From positions 22,726,574 through 22,790,573 of the forward strand of contig OX579633.1 of assembly GCA_951230915.1 (NCBI GenBank): a stretch of DNA of 64,000 nucleotides, given 5' to 3'. Made by a program: the position numbers and the translations under genes. Shown here one piece after another: positions 1 through 9,739 of this stretch (its first letter is position 1; each line of letters starts with the position of its first letter). This DNA is from Antitrichia curtipendula (lineage: Eukaryota; Streptophyta; Bryopsida; Hypnales; Leucodontaceae). Below the pieces are notes generated by a model. It had not been told where the DNA came from and ran no database searches. It saw only the letters and a program-made list of their open reading frames with translations.

Positions 1-947
1 GAAATTCTCAGTGATAAGTTAGTTAATGACAAACAATTGAAAAGTTAATAGTGCAGCTGCTTCAATTATTATTCCTATCTATAAATGTTAAACTGACAAC
101 ATCTATAGATTGAGGGCTTTACATGCAAAAGTTCCGGGATCACAACACAAGTATCCGAATTGATGCAGATTCCATCAAACATTGTTTTCCATTGTGCATA
201 ATTCTCAATAAGTGGAATGTCTACCTGGGTGCACAATTAAAAGTCGTTGCAATTTTAGAATAGAACATCAACTAGGCTCTTTAAATAATTCCTTGAGGAT
301 AGAATTTGATACTTGATAGACCTACCTACTTCAAAGAATACACTTGCATTTGAAAACACAAAGAAATATGATTGATAACTTGCATTTAAAAAATTACAAT
401 TGCACTTAACATCATATTCATCATTTGGGGAGTTTTCCAATGAAATGGGAGCTTGTGTATAGTGGCATGTGAATCCCGAAACATACATAAGTATTAAAAG
501 AAGAAGAAATTATTGTTTGGAATCCTATAAAATGTAATGAAATGACACCTAAAACATATTTGAAAATGAAGACTTATGAACTAGCATGCACTACATGAAA
601 CATACAATATAGTTAATGAAAAAAAATCATCAAATTTCTATATAAAGGTTATTTACATTGCATAATGCATGTTTGCAGAAGCATTGTTTACTCATCCTAA
701 GCGTCCAGTTACTGATCTACCACAACTAAGGAAGATATAATACTTTGTTAATAAGTTTTGGACCAACCTATAAGCCGGTAGTGCTATGCACAATATAATT
801 TTGCTTCTTTGCCTGAAAAATAGCAAAGAACCTAGAATCCAAAATTTGGAATCATTCAATCAATAGTTGAATGATTCACCAAAATTTTACACCAATGTAC
901 TTATGGACCTCTAAAGTTTTTGGTGCTGGTCTTCAAGCTAGTATGTA
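1..947. other. AT-rich 3' flank of FCP1-like locus copy 1
   Basis: No gene recognised. The stretch is the downstream flank of the minus-strand locus that ends at 948. It contains, at about 408-445 on the minus strand, a short motif (see its own entry) that recurs downstream of the other two palindrome-bearing loci. The remainder is AT-rich and shows no domain or RNA gene. Confidence 0.5.
408..445 (-). repeat. Shared downstream motif, copy a
   Basis: On the minus strand this reads TTGGAAAACTCCCCAAATGA followed by TGAATATGATGTTA-like sequence. Near-identical copies lie at 24668-24702 and 55396-55430. Each copy is downstream of one of the three palindrome-bearing loci. All three can be read as LENS(P/Q)N(D/N)EY(D/N)V in one frame, so the motif could be a remnant of coding sequence or a terminal element sequence. 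Seen directly; function unknown. Confidence 0.55.
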
Positions 948-1285
948 CTACGAGTGCGACCTACTCTTCAACATCTCCATTGCCTTCAATAACTCTGGCC
1001 CTCGACTATATCCGCTACTACTAGCAGATCTTTGGTGCACAGTTTCCCGCCTTTGTTTCTTCAAGGACCTCCGCTCCCAAGCGTCCCATGGATGACAGCC
1101 ACAATGAAGAGGAGGCAATCCATCATGTGTTTTGCATTGCCGTTTGGCAAGATTCAATGAAGACGGTTTAAGTCGAGGATGAGGCAAGCCCGTCGATGGG
1201 GTTGGTTGGTCTTTGTGACTCGTAGGCTCGACGTCCTTGAAAGTCTTGTTGACGATGGGACAGACATAGGCACTATGTCATCCAC
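948..1285 (-). pseudogene. Copy 1, exon 7 (basic C-terminal tail)
   Basis: It starts after acceptor TATTTGCAG, reads VDDIVPMSV, and after a 1-nt frameshift near 1250 continues IVNKTFKDVEPTSHK to a basic tail WDAWERRSLKKQRRETVHQR ending KSRSHS and TAG at 948. Copy 2 (54694-55022) keeps the acceptor, most of the tail and the terminal TAG. The Arg/Ser/Lys-rich end could be a nuclear localisation signal. This is inference. Confidence 0.45.
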
Positions 1286-1386
1286 CTGCAAATATATAAT
1301 TTGTAAGTGAGACATACAATCTAACTTGCCTATAAAGCATCACTTAGAAACAGAAAAGAGTGCAAAGACACGGATTATTAACACAC

Positions 1387-1725
1387 CTCATCAAGGGCCA
1401 CGACACCCATTTCATCAACGTAAAGCTTCCCCTGCAGTTCGGGATTCATCCCGGAGCGATCTCGTGGGGACATCGACTGCGGACGAGACTTGAGAGGAGA
1501 TGGAGAGTGCACCAATACAGGACGTTTTCCTCCATTGGGAGGACTATCGACAACACCATCATCTACATCCATCACAGAGAAATCCATTGTAGACTGCGCC
1601 GTGGCTGCTGAATACATGATATGCCGAACCCCCCTTTGCGATATGGCGAGCTGCCCATAATCAACAACCGAATCAAAAAAGGTCACACACTTGTCTTCAC
1701 AATGTTCTTTTGATGCCACCAAAAC
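1387..1725 (-). pseudogene. Copy 1, exon 6 (downstream exon, unknown)
   Basis: It encodes EDKCVTFFDSVVDYGQLAIS..RHIMYSAATAQSTMDFSVMDVDDGVVDSPP..GKLYVDEMGVVALDE and ends at donor GAG|GTGTGT. Copy 2 (about 54270-54581) aligns and keeps the donor GAG|GTGTGTTA. Two Arg/Gln codons are stops in copy 2. The upstream boundary is uncertain. It may be part of the FCP1-like gene or the first exon of a small separate gene. Confidence 0.5.
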
Positions 1726-1872
1726 ACATAAATCTCAGACACAAAATAGAAGCCTACATTGTAAAAAAAATTTGTACTTTTTACTAATGAATAGTACCAC
1801 TATAACTTCCACACAAAGTACATACACTACAACTCCACAGAAGCCAGAACCCTACGACACCTATGACTTGCT

Positions 1873-2775
1873 CTAGCGCGGAGTTGGTTTAAGTAGGAAC
1901 AAGATGTCTGATAGCTTAAGCTCCTTGGGGCGCGGAACGTTCGGGGTTGGCGGAGGGCCGTCATGTTCATCATTATTTTCTTTCCACTCATCAAGAAGTC
2001 TATTTGATTATTTAAGAGCCGCACAAAGCATTTTGTACTTGGATTGGTCGAGTTCATTCACGAGGTGGACGCCCCCAATAGAATCGTCTCTACGAAAATG
2101 GATAAACCCCCAGGGCCTCTCCGCGTGCACTCTCTGAATCCAGGGCAGAAGTTCATTCATGAGGATTTCATCTCTCGATCCAATTCCTTCAGGCGACCAC
2201 GAATCTAAGAGCACGACATTCGCGGCGTTGTTCATGAAGTGTTTTTCCGGCTTGTCGTCCACTATAATTGTGTTGTCCTCCGTGAAAATGGACCCCTTTA
2301 ACTTGTACAATTTTTCTAGAGGCTTGATCTGGAGGTCCTTGTTCGAGCCCGTCAACCTGTAGTTCAATAGCTTTCCGTATCTCCATTTCCATTTTATAAC
2401 GCTACACTGCTCTCGGCCAAGAACTTGCAACGGCGGTGGCATGCCGTTGAATACGTAATTGCAAATATGTTGGGCATAGCTTCTGTTCATGGAGCTCCAC
2501 ACTACTACGTTCGCAACGGAGGATAATTCTCTCAAAAACCTCCTTACGTATGGCCGAAGAGTGACCCTATTAATATCCATGATGTCTTCTGGATCACGGA
2601 CTACCTCACTGGGAGAGCAAAATCTCCTTTGAACCATGTGATACCTTAAATCATCACAAAAGACCAATAGTCCATTCAGATCCAGGACAACATTCAGCCA
2701 CTTTTTTGTCAACCTGGATTTGAATGGGGGAAGACTCTGGCCTTCCGCATTATCTAGAGCAACGATTTTCTCACC
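1873..2775 (-). pseudogene. Copy 1, exon 5: FCP1/NLI-type HAD phosphatase-like domain
   Basis: The exon starts at acceptor GGGCAG (GEKIVALDNAEG..); codons upstream of it come from the intron and the MITE. The FCP1 homology pattern is LNVVLDLNGLLV (plant FCP1-like proteins often have DLNG where others have DxDG), LRPYVRRFLREL, VVVWSSMNRSYAQHIC, W.KD-like K residues, KPLEKLYKLKG and FTEDNTIIVDDKPEKHFMN, then a HAERPWGFI tail. Family members dephosphorylate proteins such as the RNA polymerase II CTD. Here the second Asp of DxD is Asn, so activity is doubtful. An in-frame TAA at 2008 precedes a further basic stretch ending at TAG 1873. Copy 2 (53195-54110) has the matching domain. Confidence 0.75.
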
Positions 2776-2810
2776 CTGCCCATGAGGAATATAGACAAAG
2801 TGCCGATTAA

Positions 2811-3349
2811 CCCCTAAAAGCCCAAGGGGTTTGGACAAAACACAAATGTGTTATAAAATATAAGTTCTACAACTTTTTTGAAGTTTGCATTAAAATAAAT
2901 AATGTGAAGCACAAAAAGAAGAAAATATCCGTATGGTCAAAATTATAAAATTATTCTTAGATTCTTTTCAAATGAATTTTGAAGATATAACTTCAAAAAT
3001 TCACCAAAAATACAATTTTTATCTTTAGCAATTGAATTTTTTTTTGATTGGTCAAAATTGTGGTTTCTATTGATTTGTGAAAAAATGCATAAGATCCAGT
3101 AATGAAAACACCAACACTTTCCCCAAATAGTAAATTTTTCAACACTAGGCAATACTAGACTCTTTGTGCTATTTCTCTTATAGTTTTTGTTTGACAGTAG
3201 CGATCTTAGTTTTGAATATAAATATTGAAAGACAATCCAATTTCTTAAAAAAAAGAAAAAAAAGAAATTTGAAAAAAGTTTTTTTCTGCCCGAAAAATCT
3301 GCCCAAAGTCAGGCAGCGACCATAAAATGGTCGTTTGAGCGCTTAGGGG
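2811..3349. mobile_element. 539-bp TTAA-flanked MITE in the intron before the FCP1-like exon
   Basis: TTAA stands on both sides (2807-2810 and 3350-3353). The ends are CCCCTAAAAGCCCAAGG on the left and, reversed, CCCCTAAGCGC on the right. Copy 2 has the same intron with a single TTAA (53159-53162) and similar flanks (TTAATTCGCATTG against TTAATCGGCAC), which is the empty site. There is no internal coding sequence. TTAA duplication with CCC...GGG termini is the piggyBac pattern; Kolobok also uses TTAA but with other termini. Confidence 0.75.
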
Positions 3350-3463
3350 TTAAACAGACGCACTTTGGACGAAGACTATAGTACTGCAGCCATGTCTCCA
3401 TGACGTTCAACTTACATCCATGAAGGGAAACTAATAAGTACACATAGAACACTAAGAACATAC

Positions 3464-3768
3464 CGCATCGTCGTGTGGTGGAACCGGTGCCGATATTACT
3501 GGCTCCAACGAATCACTGGATGGAGAAACCACCGGCATCACAAGAGGGTCTTCGGGAACGTCCTCCTCAACCCCCACGTCTCTGCCATCACGAACATCCT
3601 CTTGGACCTTCTCTTTTTCAAGACATGGCGGAGAAGGCTCCGCCACCGGATCAGGAACATGCGGAACAGTTTCGGAAATGATAAACGCGGGAGACGTATC
3701 CGAATAAAAAATTATGGCATCGCATACAATATGTGGTCCCTCAATTTCCGAGGACAACAAGCTTGCGA
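3464..3768 (-). pseudogene. Copy 1, exon 4 (Pro/Glu-rich linker)
   Basis: The exon is open from the acceptor at 3769 to donor GATGCG|GTATGT at 3463, and the same donor is kept in copy 2 at 53006. It encodes SSEIEGPHIVCDAIIFYSD followed by a Val/Glu/Pro-rich low-complexity region ending PPHDDA. No domain is recognised. It joins in phase 0 to the FCP1-like exon and may be a disordered linker in front of it. Confidence 0.55.
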
Positions 3769-3967
3769 CTGCGAAAGATCAGAGCTAGACAATGAAATAT
3801 AAGAACACAATTATACTACACTGTCTCCCTGAGAGATAAAAAATTTACAATACCTACAGCGTACTTAGAGACCTCAGTTACTCTATCACTAGATGCTACC
3901 TAAAGCCCACCAAAAAAAAACTTGAGGAGTTTTAACTCGAATCGAGTTAGAACTTAGGCTCAGAGAG
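3769..3967 (-). other. Probable intron or gap with one palindrome
   Basis: This separates ..GCSI from the next exon. A palindrome, TCTAACTCGATTCGAGTTAA in reverse, sits at 3931-3952. The right side ends in TTTCGCAG, a good acceptor. Copy 2 keeps the decayed palindrome at 52543-52561. Either an intron starting at 3981 or a gap between two genes fits. The phase match across 3982/3768 favours an intron. Confidence 0.5.
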
Positions 3968-5044
3968 TCATATGGAACAACCTAGAGGATCATCAGTCAC
4001 AGGGCCCTGTAACTGCTCGGCCACTACAGCGTCTGCGGCAGCTTCCTCAGTCTGATCCTGTGCGACAACCTTTGGTGTGGATCCGTCGTCCGGCACGACT
4101 TGTAGCGCAGGAACCACTGGCGCGGGAACTTCCTGGACCTGTCTCTCCGCGACTGTCCTTGTCGCATCCTCCGCAGACTCCACTTGATTTGGTGCCGAGC
4201 TGGGGGAGGCTTGCGCCAGCAAGTTCTCGGACGCAGACGGACCTCCGGTGATGTGGGCAGAACCTGTCTGCGGTTGCCTCGCACTATCTGCGGACCCCTG
4301 CGCCTGATTCGAGATCAGTAGCTGCGGAGTTGGTGCGTTCGGGTCGATCATCATCATGGGCCTCGCATTTATCAAGGCCGAGATACTTGCAGTTGCCACC
4401 TGCGACACGATCGCGGGAAGATTGTCCAAGAACTGCTTCATCATGTCCGTGTTTTTGAGCCGGGATCACTTGTTTTCTTCCCTCTGCTCCTCACGATCCT
4501 CCATCCGAGCCTTCGCTTGTTCCTCGTTGTTTTGCCTCATTAGTTCATAAATGAACTTCGCATCGATGGGGGAGTTAGGCGCAGGTGCTTCTAGTTTCCT
4601 CTTTTGGGAAGGCCTTGGACGGGAGACCGGGGTTTGAGTATCCCGAGCAGACGACCCTGAAGAGCCCCGCATGTCGCTACTCTCCTACAGATTAGCCAAT
4701 GGAGCGACTGCAGTCGGCGTCAAATTCATCCCCTCGTGAACTGGATCGACCCACTCCATCACATCATCATTGTCCCCGTCGAGGTCGACAATGTCGTCTC
4801 TCTGGGACGCCCTTGGCGTACTGTCGGGATCGTCGCCAATGGACCTCCTTCCCCTTTCGGAGACAACCCTCCCCCGAGATGAGGACAGCCCCCTGACCCG
4901 ACTATCTTCAAATTGTTGCTCGTCCACGAAGTAAACGGAATCCAGAAAGTCGTCCTTGTCCATGTTCTCCGATTCCACGCAAAGGGAGAGGAACATTGCC
5001 TTCTTCGAACTGTCGCCAATGACGAAATGGTCCAGGGATAGCAT
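3968..5044 (-). pseudogene. Copy 1, exon 3 (acidic and Gln/Pro-rich region)
   Basis: The frame runs MLSLDHFVIGDSSKKAMF..LCVESENMDKDDFLDSVYF..DEQQFE, then Arg/Ser- and Asp-rich sequence, to TAG at 4685. It continues in the same frame through MRGSSGSS..SQKRKLEAPAPNSPIDAKF to TGA at 4468, and again in frame through MMKQFLDNLPAIVSQV..ARPMMMIDPNAP to ..GCSI and TGA at 3968. Copy 2 (51494-52495) matches all three parts, so the two internal stops look like damage to one long frame. The alternative is three consecutive small proteins. The C-terminal third is Ala/Gln/Val-rich. A donor-like AG|GTTGTT at 3981 would let translation continue in phase into the next exon. Confidence 0.65.
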
Positions 5045-5234
5045 CTGTAGGGAGGAGAGCGGAGACAGTTAGAAAATCTACAAGACACAAGATTGAACCA
5101 GCTACGATAAGGATGCATTCAACTCGACCCGAGTTAAAGTGTTGCGGTCCTCATATGCATCAGTCGCAGCAAACAATTCACCAACCGGACAACTCAACTT
5201 GACCCGAGTTAAATTTTCAACTCGGTACACTTAC
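5045..5234 (-). other. 190-nt intron carrying two palindromes
   Basis: The donor is GTAAGTGTAC and the acceptor CCCTACAG, directly before ATGCTATCC. Palindromes lie at 5119-5138 and 5194-5213, with an extra half-site at 5217. In copy 2 the corresponding donor has become ATGAGT and the acceptor AA, both G-to-A changes, while one palindrome survives at 51437-51457. Confidence 0.7.
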
Positions 5235-6578
5235 CCACGCTGTGCATATAGCCTTCCCTCCCGCGAAGTATGACAACACCACGTCTCTGGACGAGACGAA
5301 CAAGTCCATCACGGTCAAGTAGAACTCCATCCGCAGTTCCGTGTCATACATTCTGTATTCCACCTCCACGGTCTGCCTCTTGGAGTTGTAGTGCGAACTC
5401 GGAGGCACACTGAACGTCTCTGGAATTTGGCGAGTCTTGATCGCCGCTCCATTCTTCACCAAGAAGAGCATTTGCACAGGCTCTTTTGCACGGGTGCTCC
5501 TCTCGGGAACGTCCGCAATGCGTTCAAAAGCAGATGGAAAGTACTCTGCGAACCGCACTGAGTATGTTCCAGCAAATGGAGATGTCCGAATGTAACTCCG
5601 GAGATCCACTTCGACTTCCTTGTCACCGGCGATCCATAGCCAAACTTCGGGATCGGTCAGCTCCTCCACGGCGTCCTCTTCAAGAATGCCCATAAACTTC
5701 TCGAAGTATGTCGCCGACTTCTCTTTGTTGATGATACCAGGGATGTTTCTGAAGTCTATTATCGCCAACTTGATTCTGCACTTCACGGATTCGTTCCAAA
5801 CGTTCAAGTCCCACTCACCCAACTCGTCATCCTTCATCTCAAAGGGCCGGTAGAACGTCCTAGCCTCTAGCTTCATGAATCTTCCCTTGCTCTTCATGAA
5901 GACCTTGAAGAATTCCTGGGCCACCGGCGACAATTCCTCGATGGTCTTCTTTTTGTTGGATGGCATCTTGGCCTCAGAAAAGAAGGATTCACCGGGACCT
6001 GTAAGTAGCATGTTCTTCGTCGCCTTGGTGACGTTGTACTTACGCTTGAAGGCCTTCCAGGAACTCTTCCTGTAGTTACCATTGTTGTCAAACAATTTGA
6101 GTTTGTCGTCGAGGTAGTGCAGCTGCCTCCGGATAGTTGCCTTTTGTTTGGTCCTCTCGAGCCACTCCTTCGCAGTGTAGCAATCAGGGAGAACGGACCT
6201 TGGGGCTCTCATCGTGACCTTCGGGTGCGCTGCCTCGCGGTTCGGTGTTCTGCTGAGTAGATGTAGGGCGAGCCTCTTCAGGTCACCCTCCATGACGTTT
6301 CCAATCCACTTGAAGAACTCCCGGGTCATGACACTGTCCTTCTCCGAGCTCCACCCCTTTGTGTTCCTGATCGCGATTGTCGAATCCGGATTGATGAGCT
6401 CGCCTTGAGAATTACTGGAAATGACCTCAGCCCAGAGGTCATATACATCTTGCGATGCCGTAATGAGCTTTATCTCATTGTGGATGTCAATGTCTCTCTG
6501 GTTCTTCTTTCCCAAATACCCCTGGTTCTTCTTGATGTCGATCATGGCGAACCTGAGCTTGATTGCAATCTTGAAGTC
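5235..6578 (-). pseudogene. Copy 1, exon 2 (large region of unknown function)
   Basis: About 448 codons open from DFKIAIKLRFAMIDIKK to ..GGKAICTAW, between acceptor CTTCAG and donor TGG|GTAAGT. Copy 2 (50027-51372) keeps IKLRFAMIDIKK, so coding sequence begins before the internal ATG at 6545 and a spliced start is preferred. Conserved blocks are DIDIHNEIKLITASQD, EVISS, KKTI.ELS, KDDELGEWDLNVW, STRAKEPVQ and TVEVEYRMYD. The mix of charged helical and beta-rich segments suggests a soluble protein. I do not recognise a family. No in-frame stop is seen in this exon. Confidence 0.7.
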
Positions 6579-6718
6579 CTGAAGTGTAGTTTCAGATAAT
6601 GCACAAGAAATTAGTGGGGGAGCTTAACTCGACTCGAGTTAAGGTGTTGAACCGCATGCAAGGAACTCGACAAGGTTGCACACTTGACTCGACTCGAGTT
6701 AAGGATTATGAACTTACC
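6579..6718 (-). other. 140-nt intron carrying two palindromes
   Basis: It starts GTAAGTTCAT and ends CACTTCAG. Exons on both sides join in phase 0. Two palindromes of the TTAACTCG-NNN-CGAGTTAA type occupy 6623-6643 and 6683-6703, so about 30% of the intron is palindrome. Copy 2 has the same intron with one decayed palindrome near 49121-49134. Confidence 0.75.
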
Positions 6719-7787
6719 AGGAACAGTGACGCGTTTGTTGCGTCCACTCTCGTCTTGGGCACGGACTTGGCCATCTTCCCGAGCTCTGTGGGTTCCCTCG
6801 GTGGCCTAGGACTTCCCATACTCGTCCAAACAAACCGTGAAGCCAGTATGTTCGTCGCCCAGGTTGGCATGAAGTTCTGGAAGTGGTTCACACGGTTGTA
6901 ATATGCGGAAATTTTTCGGATGATACTGTCCTCCCTGTTCCACACGACAAAGCATTCCCACACCTTGAACTTGTCCTTCTTGTCCTGGGGAATTTGATCC
7001 ATCAATTGGATCCTCTTGGAGGCCTCGACGCAGTGCTGGCCGTTTACCATCCAAAACTTTCCAGCCTTAATTTCCTCGAACGTCTGCGGCTTCTTCTTCA
7101 TATTCTGAGGATAGGCGCACAGCGTCATTTTCTTGTCCGGGTCAGGCATGTTGATGAGGAAGTTTAGCGTTTTCCTGACGCCCTGGTCTTCTTGTTCGCG
7201 GATATTTAGATTTTGTGGGGGCTTTTCCAGTTGATCGATTGGAATCAGGAATTTCTCCCCAATCTTTGTAATGTATGAGTCAGTGCAGACCGACCAATAA
7301 TCCGCATACGATTTGCATGCCTCCTCGTAGTCTATCTCGTGAATGCTTCCGCCAAGATCCTGGGGGATGTTCACTATCTCGGAGGCCATACTGTTCTCTG
7401 GCACCAGAAGGTTTTTGAGGGCCGGCTTCTTGCCCTTATTCTTTGGTGCCGGTGGAGGAGTCATCCCGGGATCTCCTCGGCTGTACTTCTCCGTTTGCTT
7501 CATGCGGGTGTGACTCCGACCAGTCTCTGGAGTTTCTATGATGAGTGACCCTTGGCTGCCACCCTGACTGCTATAGTCCCTGGTCAATGATATCGGCTGC
7601 ATCCTCGAGCCTTGTTTTGGAGGCTGGCCTTGATATGGTCGAATCCCTTGATCAACGCATTCACCCTAGATGCTAGAATCACGAAGGTCAGCGCCCCCCC
7701 TCCTTAGGCTTTCCAACGGTTCTCCTTTATGTGCTACTCGATGTCTTTTTGCAGCTCCTGGTAGTCCGTGTTGTTGAGGGACTTGTG
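6719..7787 (-). pseudogene. Copy 1, exon 1 3' part with NGQH motif
   Basis: The sequence resumes as SLNNTDYQELQKDIE then meets two in-frame stops and LASRVNALIKGFDHIKASL. After a 1-nt frameshift near 7605 it is open from MQPISLTRDYSSQGGSQG to the donor CTG|GTAAGT at 6718. A notable segment is FWMVNGQHCVEASKRIQ, which resembles the NGQHR-type motif of ParB/sulfiredoxin-fold proteins; that assignment is weak. FVVWNREDSIIRKISAYYNRVNHFQNF is strongly conserved in copy 2 at 48870-48960. The N-terminal part is Pro/Lys-rich and probably disordered. Copy 2 is split inside this part by a 4.7-kb insertion. Confidence 0.7.
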
Positions 7788-8695
7788 GGTCAAATTACAC
7801 TCAAATGTACCACAAAAGGGGTCAGACCCACTAAAATCTGCAATGTCAATTCTTTTTAGCTACCGTTTTTTAATGCTAATCTATTAATTATAGGTAGTTT
7901 AGTCCTTTTTGTCTAGTATTTCAAGTCATGTTAAGCCTAATATTGTTTTATTCATCAAAAAATAAAAATTTCTTTATTTTAGTTCCAATTGAAGTTTAGA
8001 TGTCAACATGTCAGGTTTTTCAATGGTAAAAAAAGGTTCTAATTTTTGATGAATAATAATGTGATTGAATCCAAAAAAATCATGTACATATATAATCATA
8101 TGATACAGTAAAAAAGGACTATTTTGCTACAATTTGAGTACTTTTTTATTTTCTATAATATTCAGGAGTAAAAACTTGTGAACGTCCTTTTCAATATAAA
8201 AAATAATCCAAATGATGATTGTATTTGAACAAAATATGTATATATTATTGACTTTAAGGTCCCTATATAATCTATTTTTGGAATTAAATGTCTAAATTTT
8301 GTATTGGATGAAATCAATAATTTGTCAATAATCAATCATTTAATTAAAAAATTATACTATTTTTAGTTCAAGATTTATTAACTAAAAATTCTTTTAAATA
8401 GTCATATATTTGAGAAGTATAAAAAATTTGAATGAAAATATCCTTTTAAAGTACTAAATTGTAAACCAGACACTAAATTTAGCCTTAAAATTGGTGATTT
8501 TCATCTTTTAAAGGATTTTTTTCACAAATTTTTTTCTCCAATTTGTTAGAAAGAGACTTTGCAATACTATTCATTTATAATTTTTTCTTTAAAATGACAA
8601 CATTAAAGTAATTTATAGCTTCAAAAGTTCAAAAAAAGACTCAAGTCCTGTCCTAACAAAGTAATCCCAATGGTACCTTTGAGTGTGCTTTGACC
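7788..8695. mobile_element. 908-bp inverted-repeat element inserted in exon 1 of copy 1
   Basis: The terminal inverted repeats are GGTCAAATTACACTCAAA on the left and, reversed, GGTCAAAGCACACTCAAA on the right. The insert is flanked by a 6-bp direct repeat, CTTGTG, at 7782-7787 and 8696-8701. Copy 2 keeps the empty site, with ACAAG once between SAYYK and TLEG. The interior is AT-rich without a transposase, so this is a non-autonomous MITE-like element. A second, inverted copy lies near 16960-17846. The superfamily is not certain from a 6-bp target duplication. Confidence 0.8.
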
Positions 8696-9067
8696 CTTGT
8701 GGTATGCCGACACGGAAAATATTATTTTCCGGCTGTTCACCACGTACGAGAAAAAGTACTCCTCTTCTTGCTCGGGGTTTATGGTTTTGCAGCAGACAAA
8801 GATGAGGCCACTGGGACCGGTGATGACTTCGCGCACACTCTCTGTCAATGTCACCGACAGGTTATCCTCGACCTTCTTGTACTTCGTCCGGAAAGACAGA
8901 TTCTTGTTCATCGGCACGAGGACAAGAGTCCAGTACTCCACCTCTTGCGGATCCTTCCACTCCCAACACTCGCCGAACATGTCGGCGTCACCGTAGTCGT
9001 CTTTGTCTTCGTCAGGGATTTGGAATCTTTTCAGGTAGACCTCCAGACCCTTCACTTGATCTTCCAT
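8696..9067 (-). pseudogene. Copy 1, exon 1 5' part (before 908-bp insertion)
   Basis: An ATG at 9067 opens a frame beginning MEDQVKGLEVYLKRF and running to ..SAYHK, where the 908-bp element interrupts it; the frame then continues through element sequence to a chance stop at 8621. Copy 2 has the uninterrupted version from 42929. Conserved blocks are VLVPMNKN, FRTKYKKVEDNL and LIFVCC. Conservation is at protein level with many third-position differences, so the sequence was coding. I do not recognise the family. It looks soluble, with no membrane segment. The ATG is chosen because the matching ATG is kept in copy 2. Confidence 0.7.
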
Positions 9068-9094
9068 GTCTGCAGATACACAACACCAGAACTC

Positions 9095-9739
9095 TTTAAC
9101 TCGAGACGAGTTAAGTTGTATGGGATGATGACTTTACGGATACATGAACATGGTCTTTGTTAGTGTTCTATTATTTCTTTTCTGTTGAGGTTGTTTATCT
9201 CGGACCGAGTTAAACCTTGCGATCTCTTGCTTTTGACACCGCCCGGTGCTTCTACATGTCGTTTGTTTAATTCTTGTACTTTACCACGTGTCTGGCAGGT
9301 GTTTGTCTCGGACCAAGTTAAATATTCTGAGGTTTGTGGTCTCAGGTGAACTTGGACATATACTTCGTGTACTGATTTGATTTTCTAAAACACACTCTTC
9401 TTGAGTATCTGGCGCCCCATGGGACCCTCTACACTGGTCCGACGAAGTTTTAACTCGCTTCGAGTTGAATATTCCGTCGAGGACCTTATGTTGTCTCTTA
9501 CTTTGTGGGATTCGGCCCTGTTACTGGTTTAACTCAATTCGAGTTAAGGTTTTTAGTGTGTAACCTGTTCAGTTTCGGTGATTTTTGTTGGTTTCTATCT
9601 TAGGTTCTTGTGTCCTGAGGAGGAGTTTAACTCGGGTCGAGCTAAAATTGACTCACGTCTCGATGTATTTTAACTCGACTCGAGTTGAAATGCCGATCCA
9701 CAGGTCTCTGGTCGAGTTAAAATTGCATCGAGTTAAAGT
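9095..9739. repeat. Palindrome cluster in 5' leader of copy 1
   Basis: Eight or more sites related to TTAACTCG-NNN-CGAGTTAA lie immediately upstream of the copy 1 ATG: 9095-9115, 9196-9215, 9304-9323, 9448-9470, 9528-9548, 9626-9646, 9668-9689 and paired half-sites at 9711-9739. The three central bases vary (AGA, GAC, CTT, ATT, GGT, ACT) while the arms are kept. Copy 2 and the DUF7869-type gene have comparable clusters at the same relative place. Confidence 0.85.

Larger units (their letters stand above)
948..9067 (-). pseudogene. FCP1-like multi-domain locus, copy 1 (decayed, multi-exon)
   Basis: A chain of exons can be followed on the minus strand by comparison with copy 2 (42929-55022). 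Junctions are GTAAGT-type donors and CAG acceptors at 6719/6578 and 5235/5044, probably 3982/3768, then 3464/2775 and 1387/1285. The product begins with a region of no recognised family, contains an NGQH motif segment, continues through a long unknown region and an acidic Pro/Gln-rich region, and ends in an FCP1/NLI-type HAD phosphatase-like domain plus a basic tail. It may be one gene or two to three adjacent genes, because ATG and stop codons occur near several junctions. Damage includes in-frame stops near 7720-7750, 4685, 4468 and 2008, a frameshift near 7605, another near 1250, and a 908-bp insertion. It is less decayed than copy 2. Palindromes sit in three of its introns and in its 5' leader. 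Confidence 0.7.

Noticed and set aside
3452..9067. Reading the palindrome gaps as intergenic hairpin terminators between small intronless genes of a large DNA virus
   Set aside because: Each segment does have an ATG and a stop, but protein-level conservation extends upstream of the ATG (IKLRFAMIDIKK), and canonical GTAAGT donors and CAG acceptors join the segments in phase. Introns explain the gaps better.
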